Both the position numbers and the translations under genes were made by a program. Below the pieces are notes generated by a model. The model was given only the letters and a program-made list of their open reading frames with translations. It had not been told where the DNA came from and did not search any database. Source: Granulosicoccus antarcticus IMCC3135 (GTDB lineage: Bacteria; Pseudomonadota; Gammaproteobacteria; Granulosicoccales; Granulosicoccaceae). From it: a stretch of DNA of 64,000 nucleotides. Every line of letters begins with the position of its first letter. The first letter of the stretch is position 1. Of the stretch, positions 62,897 to 64,000 are shown in pieces. The stretch is taken from positions 7,064,501 through 7,128,500 of the forward strand of contig NZ_CP018632.1 of the NCBI RefSeq assembly GCF_002215215.1, in the 5' to 3' direction.

Positions 62897-63059
62897 GGCG
62901 CACTCTCATCGATCGTTAGAACGTACCGGGGATGTTATATCCAACTACTTGAACAATCTTTTCTATTTCATCGAAAAATACAGCCATATCGAAATATCTA
63001 TTCACACAAGGATGATAATGTGGTTATTCGAACCATTTACCCTGTCCTGAAATGAACCT

Positions 63060-63509
63060 ATGAATATTTCGGAGCAAGATCGGAAGCTCTTGGCCATTTT
63101 GCAACAGGATGGTCAAATATCCAACCAGGCATTAGCCGAGAAAGCGGGTATGTCTGCCTCGGCCTGTTGGAGGCGGGTTCGCGCTCTGGAAGAATCCGGA
63201 GTCATCAAACGCTACGCAGCCCTGGTTGATCATCGCAAGGCCGGAATCGAATTTCACGCTATCGTCCTGATCTCTCTGGAACGTCAGAACCGCAAGCAAG
63301 TCACACAGTTCATCGAAGCCATAACCGCTAAAGAAGAAATCATCGAATGCCTGGCTGCCACCGGTGATGCCGACTTCCATCTGCGTGTTGCCTGCACTGA
63401 TCAACAAGCCTTCAACCACTTGCTGGACGACTTCCTCTTTGAGCTGCCTAGCGTCTCACGCATTCACACGCATCTGATACTGAAGGAAATCAAACAGGGG
63501 CTATTTTAA
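63060..63509 (+). CDS. Lrp/AsnC family transcriptional regulator
   Basis: A 149-residue regulator: N-terminal helix-turn-helix (LAILQQDGQISNQALAEKAGMSASACWRRVRALEESGVI, ~10-48) and the C-terminal ligand-binding RAM domain (IVLISLERQN..., IIECLAATGDADFHLRVACTD). It responds to amino acids. Divergent from the indolepyruvate oxidoreductase gene with 163 bp between them, so probably regulates it. Confidence 0.94.
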   Translation: MNISEQDRKLLAILQQDGQISNQALAEKAGMSASACWRRVRALEESGVIKRYAALVDHRKAGIEFHAIVLISLERQNRKQVTQFIEAITAKEEIIECLAATGDADFHLRVACTDQQAFNHLLDDFLFELPSVSRIHTHLILKEIKQGLF

Positions 63510-63600
63510 GAGGCTTGCAACGAGCAGATCGATAATGGCCCAAAGCAAGTAACCGGCCTTAGGGATCGTGGAATAGGTTTTACGACCCCTTACATCACCC

Positions 63601-63626
63601 GCCTGTAGGAAAAACACCCTACAGGC
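63601..63626. terminator. Hairpin between convergent genes
   Basis: GCCTGTAGG (63601-63609) and CCTACAGGC (63618-63626) pair perfectly around an AAAAACAC loop. It lies between the convergent AsnC-type and BetT-like genes, so a bidirectional terminator role is plausible. No T-tract of usual length follows on either strand. Confidence 0.5.
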
Positions 63627-63644
63627 AAGTTCAGGCATCAATTG

Positions 63645-64000
63645 TCAGCTAATACGTAGAAACTCCAGATGTCGCTCGTACCGGTCCAGACAATCGTGAA
63701 TCAGCTGTGCTCCGGTGTAGCCCATGACATCGTAATCCTGACCACCGTCGCCAGAGAAGATCTCGAGGCGCGCGTACTTATCGTGATCGCCCACCATTCG
63801 TCCGCCGTAGCCCGGAACTGGAGATTCACTCACCTGCACCCGGTAGATAAAGGGATATTCACTGGAAAGCGTCCGTAGTTCAACGTAAGGCAGTTGCTTA
63901 CCCTTGCCGGCGTCAACCACTCCACTGAGCACCTCGGCTTCGACTTGCCCTGCAGCAAACTCCGCTACGATTTCATTGAGCGCTGGCCTGATCACTCGCT
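63645..64000 (-). CDS. BetT-like choline BCCT transporter, C-terminal fragment (5' part outside window)
   Basis: The open frame has no stop up to the right edge, so the visible 118 residues are the C-terminal cytoplasmic domain of a larger protein. YGGRMVGDHDKYARLEIFSGDGGQDYDVMGYTGAQLIHDCLDRYERHLEFL matches the long regulatory tail of BetT-type choline transporters (GGQDYDVMGW..EQLI.DVLDQYERH in relatives, from memory). The tail senses osmotic conditions in that family. Nothing can be said about the membrane part or promoter. Confidence 0.8.
   Translation of the reverse strand, partial: RVIRPALNEIVAEFAAGQVEAEVLSGVVDAGKGKQLPYVELRTLSSEYPFIYRVQVSESPVPGYGGRMVGDHDKYARLEIFSGDGGQDYDVMGYTGAQLIHDCLDRYERHLEFLRIS

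Overview
The window looks like a chromosomal segment of a heterotrophic, probably marine gammaproteobacterium. It carries ComM, AsnC/Lrp and RclR-like regulators, a TRAP transporter, many CoA-transferase and sugar-uptake genes, a fused indolepyruvate ferredoxin oxidoreductase and a BetT-type C-terminus. The gene mix reminds me of Granulosicoccaceae, but that is a guess from gene content. I saw no rRNA, tRNA or CRISPR array.

Left part (1-5.9 kb): the N-terminal part of an O-antigen ligase runs off the left edge. It is followed by a decayed duplicate of the comM 3' end, a lipoprotein, intact comM, a DUF805 membrane protein, a BON-domain lipoprotein and a 25-residue membrane peptide.

Accessory part (5.9-20.3 kb): six tightly packed minus-strand genes encode a PKD/FlgD-like lipoprotein, an RHS/YD-repeat protein with a variable C-terminal tail, a small lipoprotein, a ferric-reductase-like membrane protein, a TolB-like beta-propeller and a second FlgD-like secreted protein. 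This is the best candidate for an undescribed exported or cell-surface system. Next come a ChrB-like/rhodanese fusion, a 271-bp cloverleaf-capable palindromic element, a TnpB (IS200/IS605-type) element without tnpA, and a group II intron whose 5' end lies 8 nt behind a hairpin resembling the TnpB right end.

Catabolic part (20.3-35 kb): two CaiB-type CoA-transferases and an IclR regulator face a divergent operon of SDR, zinc dehydrogenase, TRAP transporter (DctPQM), enoyl-CoA hydratase-like protein and a solute-binding-like protein without signal peptide. Convergent to it is a four-gene ribose/xylose-type ABC importer with two permeases.

Stress and envelope part (35-50 kb): an RclR-like AraC regulator is divergent from an RclC-like DUF417 gene. 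A second, nearly identical DUF417 gene lies 9 kb away with its own copy of the upstream module, behind a glutaredoxin. Between them are a 1136-residue BACON-repeat lipoprotein, an autotransporter-type barrel, a hydrolase, a left-handed beta-helix protein and a LysE exporter. Then come a spermidine-synthase-like protein and a small periplasmic molybdopterin-domain protein overlapping a hybrid histidine kinase.

Sugar part (50-58.4 kb): a seven-gene operon reads lacI, xylA, sugar isomerase, Gfo/Idh/MocA oxidoreductase, ABC ATPase, permease, binding protein. An 18-bp-arm inverted repeat lies just upstream of lacI. No sugar kinase is present. The right end holds a DUF457 membrane hydrolase, the indolepyruvate oxidoreductase with a divergent AsnC-type regulator, and the C-terminus of a BetT-like choline transporter.
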